Positions 63,265 to 64,000 of a stretch of DNA of 64,000 nt are shown here, piece after piece. The notes under the pieces are model-generated. The model did not search any database. It saw only the letters and a program-made list of their open reading frames with translations, and was not told where the DNA came from. The DNA is from Gemmatimonadetes bacterium bin94 (GTDB taxonomy: Bacteria; Gemmatimonadota; Gemmatimonadetes; Longimicrobiales; Gaopeijiaceae), in NCBI GenBank assembly GCA_002238865.1, contig MPNE01000008.1:1-64000 (forward strand), read 5' to 3'. The translations under genes were made by a program, and so were the position numbers. The number at the start of each line of letters is the position of its first letter. Position 1 is the stretch's first letter.

Positions 63265-64000
63265 TCCTCCTCATACTGTTGTCCGGATACGCGCCCCATC
63301 GGCCGCAGCTGGGACGGCACCTCGTCCAACGCCACGGGCCAGCGCGGGTGCCGCGCCGCCCGCACGTCGTCGATCTGTCCCACGACCACCGCGGTCATGG
63401 CGCCCGGATCGATGTACTCCACCGCCGCCGCGGTCACCTCTTCCGCCGTCACGGCGAGGACGGCGGCTGGCCATGCAATGAGGTAATCCAGCGATCCGCG
63501 CCGCACGGTCTCAACCGCGTACGTCGCCGCCGTGCGGCGGGCCCCGTCGAGCGACTCCTGCCACCGCCCCAACGCGAGGCCGCCTTTGGCCTGATCGAGC
63601 TCCTCACGGCTGGGCGCGCCGGCGGCCGTGCGGATTCGCGTCAACTCCGCGACCGAGTAGCGGATCAGCGGGCCCACGGACTCCGCACGGCTGCCGGTCC
63701 ATACATGCAGCACTCCGGCTCCGTCCGTGGCTTTCGGAAGGACGAGCATGGCCCGGTTGGTCAGCCCCCGGATTTCGCGCGTGGCGATGTTGAGGCGGAT
63801 GTTGACGACCTCTTCCAGCACCGCCACCGCCGCTTCGTCCTCCGGGGAGATCGCGGGCATGGCGTGCCCCAGCGCGGTCCACGACATGAACCCCGGCCGA
63901 TCGATCGTGTGAAGAGGCTGCGGCTGCGTCCGCGCCGCAGCGGCCGTTGGAGGGCGTGCGGCTGCCACGGGCCCGGTGCCCGGATCTGCCGCCCACCCCG
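63261..64000 (-). CDS. M16 (insulinase-type) peptidase, C-terminal part, cut by the window edge
   Basis: The open frame continues to the last base, so the N-terminal part lies outside. The visible 246 residues are an inactive-type M16C domain: HTIDRPGFMSWTALGHAMP, the Arg-containing NRAMLVLPKATDGAGVLHVWTG segment, GAPSREELDQAKGGLALG and DPGAMTAVVVGQIDDV. The zinc motif HxxEH would be in the missing half or in a partner protein; M16 pairs with an active and an inactive subunit are common in this group. Overlaps the start of the next gene by 4 bp. Confidence 0.88.
   Translation of the reverse strand, partial: GWAADPGTGPVAAARPPTAAAARTQPQPLHTIDRPGFMSWTALGHAMPAISPEDEAAVAVLEEVVNIRLNIATREIRGLTNRAMLVLPKATDGAGVLHVWTGSRAESVGPLIRYSVAELTRIRTAAGAPSREELDQAKGGLALGRWQESLDGARRTAATYAVETVRRGSLDYLIAWPAAVLAVTAEEVTAAAVEYIDPGAMTAVVVGQIDDVRAARHPRWPVALDEVPSQLRPMGRVSGQQYEEE

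Overview
The window is a high-GC (about two thirds G+C in most rows) bacterial chromosome segment. Gene content points to a Gram-negative heterotroph of the Gemmatimonadota type, or a close relative in the Bacteroidota/Acidobacteriota sphere: a TonB-receptor-like barrel with a carboxypeptidase regulatory domain, a GLPGLI protein, many secreted M14/M16 peptidases and amidohydrolases, Sortilin/VPS10-like propellers, CRTAC1 (FG-GAP/UnbV) proteins and many lipoproteins. The phylum is an inference from families only; there is no rRNA in the window.\n\nLayout. 1-9.5 kb (minus strand): outer-membrane barrel + GLPGLI pair, an M14 carboxypeptidase, a Tat-exported Gfo/Idh/MocA oxidoreductase and an Fsr-like MFS transporter. 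9.7-14.6 kb (plus): LVIVD-repeat lipoprotein, DUF305 lipoprotein, second LVIVD-repeat lipoprotein. 14.6-19.4 kb (minus): small barrel protein, D-aminoacylase-type amidohydrolase, a Phd/YefM-PIN toxin-antitoxin pair, epoxyqueuosine reductase QueG and a membrane-anchored heptad-repeat protein. 19.6-23.5 kb (plus): a class V aminotransferase-like enzyme and an M14 peptidase whose reading frame is broken by one in-frame TAA. 23.6-26.3 kb (minus): accessory cassette 1 (AraC-like regulator, Cys-rich secreted peptide, 6-bladed propeller lipoprotein, DsbA-like thioredoxin). 27-30.6 kb: propeller-amidohydrolase fusion and tRNA-Asn. 30.8-39 kb (plus): membrane multihaem cytochrome with TPRs and two CRTAC1 lipoproteins, probably one operon. 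39.2-54.8 kb: VPS10-like propeller, two GH127 enzymes, an IlvD/Edd sugar-acid dehydratase, a complete TRAP transporter, a Gfo/Idh/MocA oxidoreductase and a sulfatase, which together look like a glycan/sugar-acid catabolic locus. 54.9-57.4 kb (minus): accessory cassette 2 (Cys-rich peptide, DsbA-like thioredoxin, propeller), followed by a degraded duplicate of the sulfatase 3' end. 58.1-64 kb (minus): GH31 glycosidase, another VPS10-like propeller and the C-terminal part of an M16 peptidase running off the edge.\n\nThe most interesting signal is the pair of cassettes at 23.6-26.3 kb and 54.9-57.4 kb. Both encode a short secreted Cys-rich peptide with a conserved NPxPxxA junction after the hydrophobic segment and a GGGP tail after the last Cys, plus a membrane-anchored CxxC thioredoxin and a 6-bladed beta-propeller lipoprotein, with the last two genes overlapping by ATGA. 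Gene order of propeller and thioredoxin is swapped between the copies. Cassette 2 has visibly lower GC and lies between the intact sulfatase and a 303/304-bp duplicate of that gene's 3' end, which suggests insertion. The layout recalls the NVEALA-peptide loci of Bacteroidota but I know of no description of this form.
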